From Sphingobacterium sp. UBA7855 (GTDB taxonomy: Bacteria > Bacteroidota > Bacteroidia > Sphingobacteriales > Sphingobacteriaceae): a stretch of 64,000 bases of DNA. This document shows, piece after piece, positions 8,818 to 17,416 of this stretch. The position numbers were made by a program, and so were the translations under genes. Each line of letters starts with the position of its first letter. Positions within the stretch are counted from its first letter, which is position 1. The stretch is from positions 192,441 to 256,440 of the forward strand of contig DLST01000017.1 of NCBI GenBank assembly GCA_002500745.1, given 5' to 3'. The notes below the pieces were generated by a model. It saw only the letters and a list, made by a program, of their open reading frames with translations. It ran no database searches and was not told the origin of the DNA.

Positions 8818-9831
8818 CTATGCTGTAAATAACTTCTGATCTAATATTCGGGGACCTTCTACATTAACACGAGAAACATATCCAAAACTATCAATTTCGT
8901 TTTCTTTGAGATGAGTCTGAATTTTGTCTGCGATATCCTCTGCTATTTTCTCGTCTCGCGTTATTGCCACAACTGATGGTCCGGAGCCAGAAATACCAAA
9001 ACTTAAGGCACCGTGTTTTAGAGCAATCTCTTTCATTTCATAAAATTGGGGGATTAAAATAGCTCGGGTCGGTTCGATAAGAACATCTTTCATGCTTCGT
9101 GCAATAAGATCATAATCTTCTTTGAACAAAGCAGCTACCAATCCCGCGATATTACCCCACTGGGTGACGGCGTCTTTTAACAGTACTTTATCCTTAATAA
9201 GTTGCCTAGCATCGCGTGTGGGAACATCGACCTGTGGAAAAACGACTGCAGCGACAAGTTCTTTAGGAGAAGGTATAGATATCACATCCAAAGGCTCATT
9301 TCCCCGAATTAACGTTATGCCTCCATAGAGTGCCGGGGCCACATTATCAGCATGCCCCGTACCACAGGCCAAGCGCTCGCCTTCGACACAGAATGGCAAT
9401 AATTCCTCTTTTGTCAAGGGGTTACCCAGCATAGTATTGATGGCAAAAAGCCCTGCCACGGTGCTGGCTGCGCTAGAACCTAATCCCGATCCGATAGGCA
9501 TATGTTTATGTAATTCAATTTCCACACCGACCTTTGAAGAAATATTCAGCGCCTGTAATAAATACTGGACACAGGCAGAAACGGTATTTTTACCTGGATC
9601 GAGCGGCAATCTTCCATCGTCGCCTGTAATTTTACGAATAGTTACACCGGGTTGTGCTGTGCGTCGCATAACTACCTCGTCGCCTGGCGCCTCAACCGCA
9701 AAGCCCAGTATGTCAAAACCACAGATCATATTGGCGACAGTTGCAGGTGCAAAGACACGAACTTCGGACAGCATGCTGTCTAAATTTATAATCTTATCTT
9801 TCAGATATTCTACATTTAAATTATTAGCCAT
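8818..9831 (-). CDS. thrB: Homoserine kinase
   Basis: A 337-residue GHMP kinase that phosphorylates homoserine with ATP. The N-terminal VRVFAPATVANMICGFDILGFAV and the ATP-binding PIGSGLGSSAAS (112-123) are diagnostic, and the C-terminal GISGSGPSVVAI is the third GHMP motif. The ATG at 9831 follows the thrA stop by about 30 bp. A GTG lies just before it, and an internal ATG at residue 20 would give a shorter form closer to the usual N-terminus, so the exact start is not certain. Confidence 0.95.
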   Translation of the reverse strand: MANNLNVEYLKDKIINLDSMLSEVRVFAPATVANMICGFDILGFAVEAPGDEVVMRRTAQPGVTIRKITGDDGRLPLDPGKNTVSACVQYLLQALNISSKVGVEIELHKHMPIGSGLGSSAASTVAGLFAINTMLGNPLTKEELLPFCVEGERLACGTGHADNVAPALYGGITLIRGNEPLDVISIPSPKELVAAVVFPQVDVPTRDARQLIKDKVLLKDAVTQWGNIAGLVAALFKEDYDLIARSMKDVLIEPTRAILIPQFYEMKEIALKHGALSFGISGSGPSVVAITRDEKIAEDIADKIQTHLKENEIDSFGYVSRVNVEGPRILDQKLFTA

Positions 9832-9861
9832 CACGTAATTGTTATTTTCCTTGAATCGTAT

Positions 9862-12309
9862 TTATGCTCCAACATTGACCAAATCGGCAAATACACCAGC
9901 AGCTGTTACCTCCGCCCCAGCCCCCGGACCTTTTACTACTAAAGGACGTTCTTTATAGCGCTCTGTTGTAAATGATATAATATTGTCACTACCCGATAAT
10001 GCATAGAAAGGATGGTTTTCATCAACGAACTGAATCGCAATGGATACTTTTCCATTTTCCAATTTTCCGATGTAGCGTATTACTTTATTTTCATCTTCCG
10101 CTTTCTGCTTCATGGCTTCGAAATAATCATTTTCGCGCTGCAATTCTTCGTAAAACGCATTTACGGAATCAGCTTTCAAACATGCCGGCGGAAGTATTGA
10201 ACCTAGGTCTACGTCCTCGGCTTCGACAGGATATCCGGCATCCCTAGCTAATATGAGCATTTTACGCATAAAATCAATACCGCCTAAGTCATCCCTTGGA
10301 TCTGGTTCAGTATATCCTAGTTCCTGTGCTTGTTTAACAACATCATAAAAAGAAGCATCAGCTTTAAAATTGTTGAAGATATACGAGATTGTTCCAGATA
10401 AAATAGCTTCTATCTTGACGATGCGATCACCACTCAACATCAAGTCTTTGAGTACGCGGACGATTGGTAGTCCGGCGCCTACATTTGTTTCATAAAAAAA
10501 GTCTACACCGTGACGATGAGCGGTATCGCGGAGTGTTTTATATTGCTCATACTTACCTGAGTTCGCAATTTTATTGCAGGTAACGATCGAAATATTGGAT
10601 TTAAAGATATCTTCATAATAGGTTGCCGGTAATTTGCTCGCGGTATTATCTATAAAAACACAATTGGGCAGATTGAGTGCCTTCATCCGGTCGATAAACA
10701 GGGCCAAGTCTGATTCATTTCCATTTTTGTCGAGTTCATTAGACCAATTAGTTAAATCAACACCTTCGGTATTAAAAAGCATCTTACGGCTATTCGAAAT
10801 TCCGACGACTTTAATTTCGATATCATTTTTATCCAGTAGGAAATCATGTTGATTTTCCAACTGTTTAAATAAAGTTGCGCCGATGTTACCCGTACCGATA
10901 TTAAACACATGAAGGGTTTTCTTTAGTTCAGCAAAAAAAGCGTCGTGTACAGCGTTAAGTGCCTTCGACAGGTCTTCCTTACCTATAATAACAGATATAT
11001 TGTATTCAGATGAGCCCTGTGCTATAGCGCGAACATTAATGCCATTCCTTCCTAGCGCAGCAAATAATCGACCGGACATACCAGGTGTCTTTTTCATATT
11101 TTCGCCAACGATGGCTAAGACTGAAAGGTTATCTTCAATCGCTGGCACGATGAGTTTATTGGCCTGGATCTCTAATTCAAACTCCACTTCGATCAATTGT
11201 ATCGCGCGTTTGGCATCAGATGGGTTTACAGCAAATGTGATGCTATGTTCGGAAGATGACTGTGTAATTAACACAACATTGATTTGCTCTCTAGCCAATA
11301 AGGTAAAAAGCCTTCCACTAAAGCCCGACTTGCCGATCATACCTGAACCACTTAGATTGATAACCGAAATATCCGATATAGAGGAAATTCCTTTTATTGG
11401 TAGCGCTGTTTTGCCGCTATCAAACTGAATGACGGTTCCGGAAAAATCAGGCTCAAAGGTATTTCTAATCACAATCGGAATTTTCTTTAAGAAAGCAGGG
11501 ATCATGGTAGGAGGATAAATCACCTTAGCACCAAAGTAAGACAATTCCATGGCCTCGGTATATGATAAAACAGGTAATGAAAAAGCTTTTTTTACAATGC
11601 GGGGATCTGCTGTCAACATGCCATTTACGTCTGTCCAAATTTCAATGGCTGCCGCGTCTAATATGGATCCGAAGATAGCGGCTGTATAATCTGAACCGCC
11701 TCTTCCTAAAGTGGTAATACGCCCGTTTTCATTACTACCGATAAAACCCGTCACAAACAATAATTTATCGCCATGTGATATATATAGTGATTTCACCAAT
11801 TGCTCGGTCAATGTTTCATTTAAATGCGCATTGCCAAAGTTCGAATCAGTTTTCACGTAATGAGAAGCATCCACAAATAAAGATTCTGGTATATATTGTT
11901 CCATCACTTTAGATACCATATAATTCGAACAGCGCTCGCCGTAGCTTAAGATTAAATCTTTGCTTTGATAGCTCAGCTCTTTTAGTGCAAAAATTCCTTG
12001 AAGAAGGTCTTCTATTTCATTAAAAAATAATTTCAGCTTCGTAAATACAGGATTTTGATATTTTACAGCCAGAAGTTCCTTCACTACGGCAAAATGTCTA
12101 TCTTCCAGGGATTTCAGTCCCTCTGAAAAGGATTTTCCTTCTGCAGCGTCCTCAGCTAACTGAGTGAGCAAATTTGTCACACCCGACATAGCTGACAACA
12201 CAACCAATGGTTTTTCCTTTGCATCATACGATTTTTTTACGATGCCTAGGACTGCCTTTAGGCTTTCTACAGTACCGACTGATGTACCTCCAAATTTTAA
12301 GACTTTCAT
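9862..12309 (-). CDS. thrA: Bifunctional aspartate kinase / homoserine dehydrogenase
   Basis: An 815-residue fusion enzyme for the first and third steps from aspartate to homoserine. Residues 1-290 form the aspartokinase, starting MKVLKFGGTSVG and including TTLGRGGSDYTAA. Tandem ACT domains (about 305-460), with GMIGKSGFSGRLF and KTPGMSGRLFAALGRNGINV, are the usual threonine-binding regulatory part. The homoserine dehydrogenase begins near 463 with the dinucleotide site VFNIGTGNIGATL and contains the FYETNVGAGLPIV and LSGTISYIFN motifs. Length fits ThrA/MetL-type enzymes. Its transcription appears to be controlled by the attenuator directly upstream. Confidence 0.97.
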   Translation of the reverse strand: MKVLKFGGTSVGTVESLKAVLGIVKKSYDAKEKPLVVLSAMSGVTNLLTQLAEDAAEGKSFSEGLKSLEDRHFAVVKELLAVKYQNPVFTKLKLFFNEIEDLLQGIFALKELSYQSKDLILSYGERCSNYMVSKVMEQYIPESLFVDASHYVKTDSNFGNAHLNETLTEQLVKSLYISHGDKLLFVTGFIGSNENGRITTLGRGGSDYTAAIFGSILDAAAIEIWTDVNGMLTADPRIVKKAFSLPVLSYTEAMELSYFGAKVIYPPTMIPAFLKKIPIVIRNTFEPDFSGTVIQFDSGKTALPIKGISSISDISVINLSGSGMIGKSGFSGRLFTLLAREQINVVLITQSSSEHSITFAVNPSDAKRAIQLIEVEFELEIQANKLIVPAIEDNLSVLAIVGENMKKTPGMSGRLFAALGRNGINVRAIAQGSSEYNISVIIGKEDLSKALNAVHDAFFAELKKTLHVFNIGTGNIGATLFKQLENQHDFLLDKNDIEIKVVGISNSRKMLFNTEGVDLTNWSNELDKNGNESDLALFIDRMKALNLPNCVFIDNTASKLPATYYEDIFKSNISIVTCNKIANSGKYEQYKTLRDTAHRHGVDFFYETNVGAGLPIVRVLKDLMLSGDRIVKIEAILSGTISYIFNNFKADASFYDVVKQAQELGYTEPDPRDDLGGIDFMRKMLILARDAGYPVEAEDVDLGSILPPACLKADSVNAFYEELQRENDYFEAMKQKAEDENKVIRYIGKLENGKVSIAIQFVDENHPFYALSGSDNIISFTTERYKERPLVVKGPGAGAEVTAAGVFADLVNVGA

Positions 12310-12350
12310 GCTACTTTATACTGTTTGTTTAGATTGATGATTTTTGCGAT

Positions 12351-12389
12351 AAAAAAGAAGCGCTTTCCTGTTTTGAGGAAAGCGCTTCT
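12351..12389 (-). terminator. Transcription attenuator of the thr operon
   Basis: On the minus strand a perfect 14-bp stem (AGAAGCGCTTTCCT paired with AGGAAAGCGCTTCT, loop CAAAAC; 12356-12389) runs into six T. It lies between the leader peptide and thrA. The sequence GAGGAAG in the last leader codons (12425-12431) is complementary to CTTTCCTC in the 5' arm (12375-12382), so a competing antiterminator is possible when a ribosome stalls upstream. This folding was found by eye and not computed. Confidence 0.88.
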
Positions 12390-12421
12390 AAATATTGTGT
12401 CTACAATTATATACAATGAAA

Positions 12422-12487
12422 CTACTTCCTCCTGAGTTTTATCCCGGTGGTAATAATAATCGACGTAATAATTGAAGTGGTGTTCAT
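12422..12487 (-). CDS. thrL: thr operon leader peptide
   Basis: This 21-codon frame reads MNTTSIITSIIITT then GIKLRRK and a TAG stop. Five of the residues are Thr and six are Ile, clustered in the first 16 codons, as in the E. coli ThrL peptide that senses charged threonyl and isoleucyl tRNAs. It starts about 20 bases downstream of a promoter-like -7 element, is followed by a strong terminator and precedes thrA. When Thr or Ile is scarce a ribosome should stall on it and prevent termination. It has no Shine-Dalgarno site, as usual for this phylum. The coding potential is read directly; regulation is inferred by analogy. Confidence 0.9.
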   Translation of the reverse strand: MNTTSIITSIIITTGIKLRRK

Positions 12488-12506
12488 TGCTTTTAATTAT
12501 GTTTTG

Positions 12507-12539
12507 TAAATATAGAACAAATATTAACACTTTACCAAA
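12507..12539 (-). promoter_or_regulatory. Promoter of the thr operon
   Basis: On the minus strand TTTG (12536-12539) lies 21 bases before TATATTTA, one mismatch from the Bacteroidota -7 consensus TAnnTTTG. Transcription would begin shortly before the leader peptide. Confidence 0.6.
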
Positions 12540-12740
12540 GAAAATTAATATTTTTTTTAAGATTCACAACAACACCCTCATTGAGGTGGTATTTTATCAT
12601 CATGTAAGCATGTGGAAATCGCCTAAGTGCCACTCTTGATAAATACGGGAACTCATCAGATAAAATCGTTCTCAACAGGTATAAATACATCCTTGAAGAT
12701 GTTAAAATTGTTAAAATTTCGTTAAATACGTGAAAATAAA

Positions 12741-12772
12741 TTTGACCTTGAACTGTTATTGTATTATATTCG
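12741..12772 (+). promoter_or_regulatory. Promoter of the NlpC/P60 gene
   Basis: TTTG at 12741 and TATATTCG at 12765-12772 are 20 bases apart and match the Bacteroidota -33/-7 pattern with one mismatch. The leader to the ATG would be about 65 bases. The remaining 200 bases back to the thr promoter hold nothing I recognise. Confidence 0.6.
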
Positions 12773-12844
12773 CAACAGTGCTGTCCAAAATAGATGACAG
12801 TATTCAATTTTTAAAAGTTAAATGTTGTACAAAAAAGCGATTTA

Positions 12845-13426
12845 ATGAAAACAAAGAAATTTATAGCGTCAATGCTATTTATCGGCTTATGTCTAGTGTC
12901 GCAGGCACAAACCAACAGAAACTCCAAACCAGAATCAGATCCTGACAACTTAGCGAAGGAATACTTTTCACAAATCATGGGAGTTGCAGTATCAGCAACA
13001 ACAAACACCAAACTTTATCAATTTGTTTATGAATGGCTAGGTACTCCTTACCGTTTAGGAGGAGATTCAAAGAGAGGCATTGATTGTTCAAAATTTTCTT
13101 ACGAATTATACGACAAAGTGTTCAACACATCGCTGGGGTATAATAGCAGAAATCAGTACTCTCAAGTAAAAACTGTCGAGAAGAATCAGCTTAAAGCTGG
13201 TGATTTGGTATTCTTCAAAATAAGAAGTAGAAGTATTACCCATGTAGGGGTTTATATCGGAGATAATAAATTTGCACATGCATCTTCTAGTAAAGGTGTC
13301 ATGATCAGCAACCTAGATGAGCCATACTGGCGACGTTATTATTACAACGGAGGTCGCTTACCAGAAGATAATAGAACGCTTACTGCGGAGATAATCAAAG
13401 CAGAGAAAGATAATAAATTGAATTAA
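12845..13426 (+). CDS. Secreted NlpC/P60 (C40) peptidase
   Basis: The 193-residue precursor has a signal peptide (about 1-21, ending VSQAQ) and an NlpC/P60 domain from about 55. The catalytic cysteine is Cys81 in RGIDCSKF, and the catalytic histidine is His133 in THVGVYIG; His145 in FAHASS is the probable third residue. Such enzymes cut gamma-D-glutamyl-diaminopimelate or related bonds in peptidoglycan stem peptides. The protein is small and single-domain, similar to Spr/MepS, although there is no lipobox. It is monocistronic, with its own promoter and terminator. Confidence 0.9.
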   Translation: MKTKKFIASMLFIGLCLVSQAQTNRNSKPESDPDNLAKEYFSQIMGVAVSATTNTKLYQFVYEWLGTPYRLGGDSKRGIDCSKFSYELYDKVFNTSLGYNSRNQYSQVKTVEKNQLKAGDLVFFKIRSRSITHVGVYIGDNKFAHASSSKGVMISNLDEPYWRRYYYNGGRLPEDNRTLTAEIIKAEKDNKLN

Positions 13427-13447
13427 TTAGAGTAGATTCACTCGCAG

Positions 13448-13483
13448 AAAGTCCAAAGCGTTTACTCGTTTTGGACTTTTTTT
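13448..13483 (+). terminator. Terminator of the NlpC/P60 gene
   Basis: AAAGTCCAAA pairs with TTTGGACTTT across a loop of about 12 bases, followed by a T run. Confidence 0.8.
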
Positions 13484-13532
13484 ATACAATATAATATCCT
13501 ATTTTTACCCAATAATCATTGGAAATACTATT

Positions 13533-14045
13533 ATGTCTTCAAAGAAAACGCTTATCTTAAATAAAGAACAAATAAAACAAAAATCTATTCGGATTGCCTA
13601 TCAAATATTGGAAGACAATTTTGAAGATGAAACGCTTGTATTGGTAGGTATTGCTGACCGGGGCTATGTATTTGCTCAACGTCTTCAAGCAATTTTGCAG
13701 GACATTTCGGACAAAGAGATTCTATTGATTAAGGTTACAATGAACAAGACCAGCAGGTCATTGAGCGCAAACACAGACTTAGCTGTTGACATCGCAAAAG
13801 ACAAGACTATTATCCTTGTGGACGATGTACTCAATAGTGGCAGGGCACTAGCTTATGGGCTAGGGGTATTTTTGAATGTACCGCTAAAAAAAATGAGAAC
13901 TGCTGTATTAATTGATAGAAGCCACCATAAGTTCCCAATATTTAGCGATTACTATGGTACAAAGCTTTCCACGATATTACGGGAACACGTCACTGTTACG
14001 CTCGAAGAATTTGACAATGAAGAGGATGCAGCATGGTTAATTTAA
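13533..14045 (+). CDS. Phosphoribosyltransferase family protein (PyrR-like)
   Basis: A 170-residue type I phosphoribosyltransferase. The PRPP-binding loop is IILVDDVLNSGRAL at about 93-106, and VGIADRGYVFAQRL at 38-51 is the usual upstream pyrophosphate-loop region. Overall order and length are closest to the PyrR group (pyrimidine regulator / uracil phosphoribosyltransferase), but no pyr gene is near, and Bacteroidota do not generally use PyrR attenuation, so a salvage role is possible too. The substrate base is not determined. Its stop codon lies inside the terminator stem. Confidence 0.8.
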   Translation: MSSKKTLILNKEQIKQKSIRIAYQILEDNFEDETLVLVGIADRGYVFAQRLQAILQDISDKEILLIKVTMNKTSRSLSANTDLAVDIAKDKTIILVDDVLNSGRALAYGLGVFLNVPLKKMRTAVLIDRSHHKFPIFSDYYGTKLSTILREHVTVTLEEFDNEEDAAWLI

Positions 14046-14064
14046 ACCATGCTATTATTTTTTT
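14030..14064. terminator. Terminator overlapping the phosphoribosyltransferase stop codon
   Basis: AGCATGGTT (14030-14038) pairs with AACCATGCT (14045-14053), and the loop contains part of the stop codon. A T-rich tract follows. The neighbouring minus-strand gene ends at 14055, so the structure may work in only the plus direction. Confidence 0.65.
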
Positions 14065-15521
14065 GAGACTTTTAATTTCATACCTGGTTTTATCCGGCTG
14101 CCGCTCAAATTGTTTTCACTTTTAAGCCGCCCCACTGAAGTACCATTTTTATCTGCAATCTCAGATAATGTATCGCCTTTCTTTACGACATAGTAGGCTG
14201 TACGTACGGTATTGGCTACATGCTGCTGGCTTTTCTTTGCAGATCGTTCTGTATTACGGGCTAATTTTGCATTTACAAAATCATCCTCCTTCTTTATTAG
14301 TAGGTTTTGACCAGGAACAATTTGATTACCGCGCAGATTATTCCACGATTTTATATCCTGAACTGTCACGTCAAACTTATCAGCAATGGTAGCGAATGTT
14401 TCGCCAACTTTCACTTTATACTTTCCGTTGAGTAGGGTCTGCACTAGGTTTTCATTTTGGATTGCATTTGAAGGGGCCACTGGCGTATTGAGTGCTGCAT
14501 ATAACTCTTCTATAGCGATTTTCTTGTCGATTACAGGTAAAACTAACCGCAACGGGGCATCCTCGGTACCATTTAATACATTCTTCTTAAAACTAGGATT
14601 TAATGCGCGTAATGTTTCTTTGGACACCTGTAATGCATCTGCTATTTGGCTCAATGAAATTCGTTTATTGATATCCAAGATCTGCGTTCTTAATGAAAGT
14701 TCGGTATCTGCCGCATTGATATTATTTTCATCTGCATACTTCATCGCGTAGGTCATAGCGATAAATTTAGGGATATAGTTTTGAGTTTGTTGTGTCAAAT
14801 AAGGTGCAACATCCCAAAAAGTTGCCTTATCCTTTCCTGAGCGTTGAATTGCGCGGCTAACAGCTCCTTTACCACCATTATAGGATGCTATTGCTAGTAG
14901 CCAATCGCCATATTCCTCATAGGCTTCTTTTAAAATCTTTGCGATTGCATAGCTGGAAGCGATCGGATCCATACGCTGGTCGGTATAACTGTCTACAGTT
15001 AGGTGATAAGTTTTGGCTTCATAATACATTAGCTGCCATAAACCTGTCGCTCCTGCACTGGAAATATCGCGCGGATTTAGGGATGATTCAACTACACTTA
15101 GGTATTTAAGTTCGCGTGGTACGCCTACCTCATCCAAAATTTTATCAAACAATGGAAAATAGTATTGTCCTAATCCCATCATTCTACACATATAAGGATT
15201 ATAATTGTCTGAGGTGTATTTCGCCACGAGTTCTTTTACTCGAGGAGAGTAGTCTAGCGGGACCTCCCGTTCTATTGCCTTCAATTTCCGAACCAGCTGT
15301 ATATCTTCATCTGTTATTTCCGAATGCTGCTGTCCGTTATTCCCCGTAGATTTTATACTATCTAGGTATTGGTAAATCTCCTGTTTTTCCTTTTCGATGC
15401 TTTTTTGAAAGAAGTTTTGTGCTGCTTCTTTCATACCTTCTACAGCGCTTTCTTGGGCCTTAAGCGGTAGCACAAAGCATACCCCTCCGAGTAATGAAAT
15501 TAACGCCTGTTTTCCGATCAT
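14055..15521 (-). CDS. Membrane-bound lytic transglycosylase with LysM domains (MltD-like)
   Basis: The 488-residue precursor has a signal peptide (1-22), an SLT transglycosylase domain at about 115-260 and C-terminal LysM repeats. The catalytic glutamate is Glu145 in LSVVESSLNP, and GATGLWQLM and ASYNGGKGAV are the other SLT motifs. Two clear LysM units lie at about 368-411 and 443-486, with a weaker one near 280-330. The enzyme should cleave the glycan backbone of peptidoglycan with formation of 1,6-anhydromuramic ends. No lipobox is seen, so anchoring is probably through LysM. Confidence 0.92.
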   Translation of the reverse strand: MIGKQALISLLGGVCFVLPLKAQESAVEGMKEAAQNFFQKSIEKEKQEIYQYLDSIKSTGNNGQQHSEITDEDIQLVRKLKAIEREVPLDYSPRVKELVAKYTSDNYNPYMCRMMGLGQYYFPLFDKILDEVGVPRELKYLSVVESSLNPRDISSAGATGLWQLMYYEAKTYHLTVDSYTDQRMDPIASSYAIAKILKEAYEEYGDWLLAIASYNGGKGAVSRAIQRSGKDKATFWDVAPYLTQQTQNYIPKFIAMTYAMKYADENNINAADTELSLRTQILDINKRISLSQIADALQVSKETLRALNPSFKKNVLNGTEDAPLRLVLPVIDKKIAIEELYAALNTPVAPSNAIQNENLVQTLLNGKYKVKVGETFATIADKFDVTVQDIKSWNNLRGNQIVPGQNLLIKKEDDFVNAKLARNTERSAKKSQQHVANTVRTAYYVVKKGDTLSEIADKNGTSVGRLKSENNLSGSRIKPGMKLKVSKK

Positions 15522-15640
15522 AAATTTACTGTTAAATCCGAGTTTGATTGATCTACTGAAAAATCAACAATAATCTAAACGCTTAGAAATGGGTTTTAGT
15601 ATAAAAATGGTTTTCGCCCTATTGAGCTTTAGGTCGAGTA

Positions 15641-15678
15641 TAAAACAAAATACGATTTTGCTCCTCGCAAAATCGTAT
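15641..15678 (-). terminator. Probable terminator of tatA
   Basis: ATACGATTTTGC pairs perfectly with GCAAAATCGTAT around a 5-base loop (15650-15678); on the minus strand a T-rich but interrupted tract follows. Nothing else was recognised between 15522 and 15705. Confidence 0.6.
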
Positions 15679-15705
15679 CCATGCTATATGGGATCTAAAC
15701 TTCCC

Positions 15706-15903
15706 CTATTTATTATCTTCTACCTCAGTTTTTTTCTCTGTTGGAGAGTCCTCTTTTTGGCCATCTTTAAATTCCTTAACGCCCTTACCCAACCCGCGCA
15801 TCAATTCGGGAATCTTCTTGCCACCAAATAATAGTAACAATATTACTACAATGACAATTAACTCTTGCCCCCCGATTCCCATGATTAATAATGATGTTGA
15901 CAT
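15706..15903 (-). CDS. tatA: Sec-independent protein translocase subunit TatA
   Basis: This 65-residue protein has a short N-terminus, one transmembrane helix (about 13-29) and the conserved [21 protein letters not shown] amphipathic helix, followed by a charged tail. It belongs to the TatA/E family that builds the twin-arginine translocation pore. The length is close to the family's usual 60-90. tatC is not in the window. Exported clients in the window include the SGNH hydrolase at 3923-4684. Confidence 0.95.
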   Translation of the reverse strand: MSTSLLIMGIGGQELIVIVVILLLLFGGKKIPELMRGLGKGVKEFKDGQKEDSPTEKKTEVEDNK

Positions 15904-15995
15904 AACTATAATTTCTTGTTTTTCAATTCTTTTAAACTAAATTTCTCGCTCTCCTTACAAATGTAAGGATAATTATTAAATATAGTAATTATTTC

Positions 15996-17309
15996 TTATC
16001 TAGCCAACCATGACATCGGGTTGAGTGGTGTCGTTCCTTGTAATACAGAAAACTCTACCATCGGAACCCCAGTATCTGAGTCGACGTCAGCTGTTCCTAT
16101 GGTTTGACCTGTGCTTATTTTTTGTCCTTTTGAAACACTTACACCTGCCAAATTCATATACACTGTGAAGTATTCCCCATGTTTAATCATGACAATACGC
16201 TGCCCCATCATTGAAACTATACTTAACACTTCTCCATTAAATACTGCTTTCACAGCTGCACCGCTCGAGGTTTGTATTTTAACCGTCTCATGATCCCAAT
16301 TGACATTTCTACCCACACTTTCTGAACCAAACTCTTGCATAACCTTCGCATTGGAAACAGGCCAAGGTAAACTACCGCGATTAGATCTAAAATCATTCGA
16401 AAGCTTAACAGCTTCCGGTGTGCTACGTAAGACTTCAGAATCTGATTTTCGCGCGGTATTGCTGCTTTTTGAACTTGCGGCATTTTTATTTTTTGTATTC
16501 GTTGTAGGCTCATTTGCTTTACGGTTTCGCTCAGCTGCAGCTTCAGCCGCACGGCGCGCAGCTTCAGCCCGGCGACGTTCAGCCTCAATTTCCCTTCTAA
16601 TGATTTCCTTAATGGCTGCATTGATACGACGCTCCTCTTTTTGTTTTTGCGTAATATCTTTTTTCACGCCACGCTCTGTAACGATCAATTCACTTAATTG
16701 CCCTGAATAAACGGATCTTTGTTGCGATATGGTTCTCTTCTCATTTTCCTGCTCTTTCATTAAAGCAACCTGTTTGTTGCGGTCAGCTTGCAACTGAGCA
16801 ATTTTCTGTTCGATCTGCTTCTTGGTATTTTCGATGTCAGCTGCTTTCAGCTTTCTAGAATCGTTGAATTGTTGTAAATACTTTACTCTTCTAAACCCTT
16901 GATTGAAATCTTTCGATGCAAAAATAAACATCAATTTATTGTATGCATTCCGATTTCTGAAAGCAAACATAACCATTTTCTCATAGTCACGTTTCATCTT
17001 CTCCAATTCGGCCTTTAATTTACTCACTGCAGCCGTGTTGGCATTAATATGTCTATTAATTACAGCTACTTCGGAAGTAATGGTATTTATCTTCTGCTCG
17101 CGCAAATTAATCTGCTTACTCAATGCTGTCACTTGTTGTTGGGTCAATGATTTTTCTTTTGCAATTTCTTTGACCGTATTTTGTAATTCAGCAATTTCAC
17201 GATTGAGCTTTTCACGTTGCTTTTCAAGTTCAGCTCGAGTTTGTGCCGATGAAATCCCAATCATGAATAGGAAAACAGCTATACCAAGTATTGTCTTTTT
17301 AAACTTCAT
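15996..17309 (-). CDS. EnvC-like murein hydrolase activator (coiled coil + degenerate LytM)
   Basis: The 437-residue precursor has a signal peptide (1-22), a long coiled coil with many Lys, Glu and Gln (about 24-260), an Arg/Ala-rich stretch, a low-complexity Asn/Ser/Lys linker, and a C-terminal LytM/M23 domain (about 325-437). The metal ligands of active M23 enzymes are missing: the place of the H-x-H motif reads VPMVEFSVL. This is the pattern of EnvC, which activates amidases instead of cutting peptidoglycan itself. It lies downstream of a DUF4292 lipoprotein and a TPR protein on the same strand, a combination often kept together in this phylum. Confidence 0.88.
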   Translation of the reverse strand: MKFKKTILGIAVFLFMIGISSAQTRAELEKQREKLNREIAELQNTVKEIAKEKSLTQQQVTALSKQINLREQKINTITSEVAVINRHINANTAAVSKLKAELEKMKRDYEKMVMFAFRNRNAYNKLMFIFASKDFNQGFRRVKYLQQFNDSRKLKAADIENTKKQIEQKIAQLQADRNKQVALMKEQENEKRTISQQRSVYSGQLSELIVTERGVKKDITQKQKEERRINAAIKEIIRREIEAERRRAEAARRAAEAAAERNRKANEPTTNTKNKNAASSKSSNTARKSDSEVLRSTPEAVKLSNDFRSNRGSLPWPVSNAKVMQEFGSESVGRNVNWDHETVKIQTSSGAAVKAVFNGEVLSIVSMMGQRIVMIKHGEYFTVYMNLAGVSVSKGQKISTGQTIGTADVDSDTGVPMVEFSVLQGTTPLNPMSWLAR

Positions 17310-17416
17310 TTACAGTACTATTTTGTTGTGTTTGCCATCTTTCTAACTTATGACTTCATATCTACTTTAGCAAACTAATTGCGAAAGTAATAAATCTAAA
17401 GGATATAGACAGCCTG

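Noticed and set aside
12306..12530. A 74-codon minus-strand frame over the thr leader
   Set aside because: It reads through the attenuator stem in a different frame from thrL and has no Thr/Ile clustering or homology; it is a by-product of the leader.
12532..13011. Open frames of 60-90 codons on both strands around the thr promoter and NlpC start
   Set aside because: They cross the promoters, lack family similarity and overlap the clearly coding NlpC/P60 gene or the leader region.
15589..15831. An 80-codon plus-strand frame opposite tatA
   Set aside because: It is antisense to tatA and its terminator, and its sequence shows no coding features.
15996..17309. Active M23 endopeptidase
   Set aside because: The metal-binding residues, including H-x-H, are missing, which fits an EnvC-type activator.
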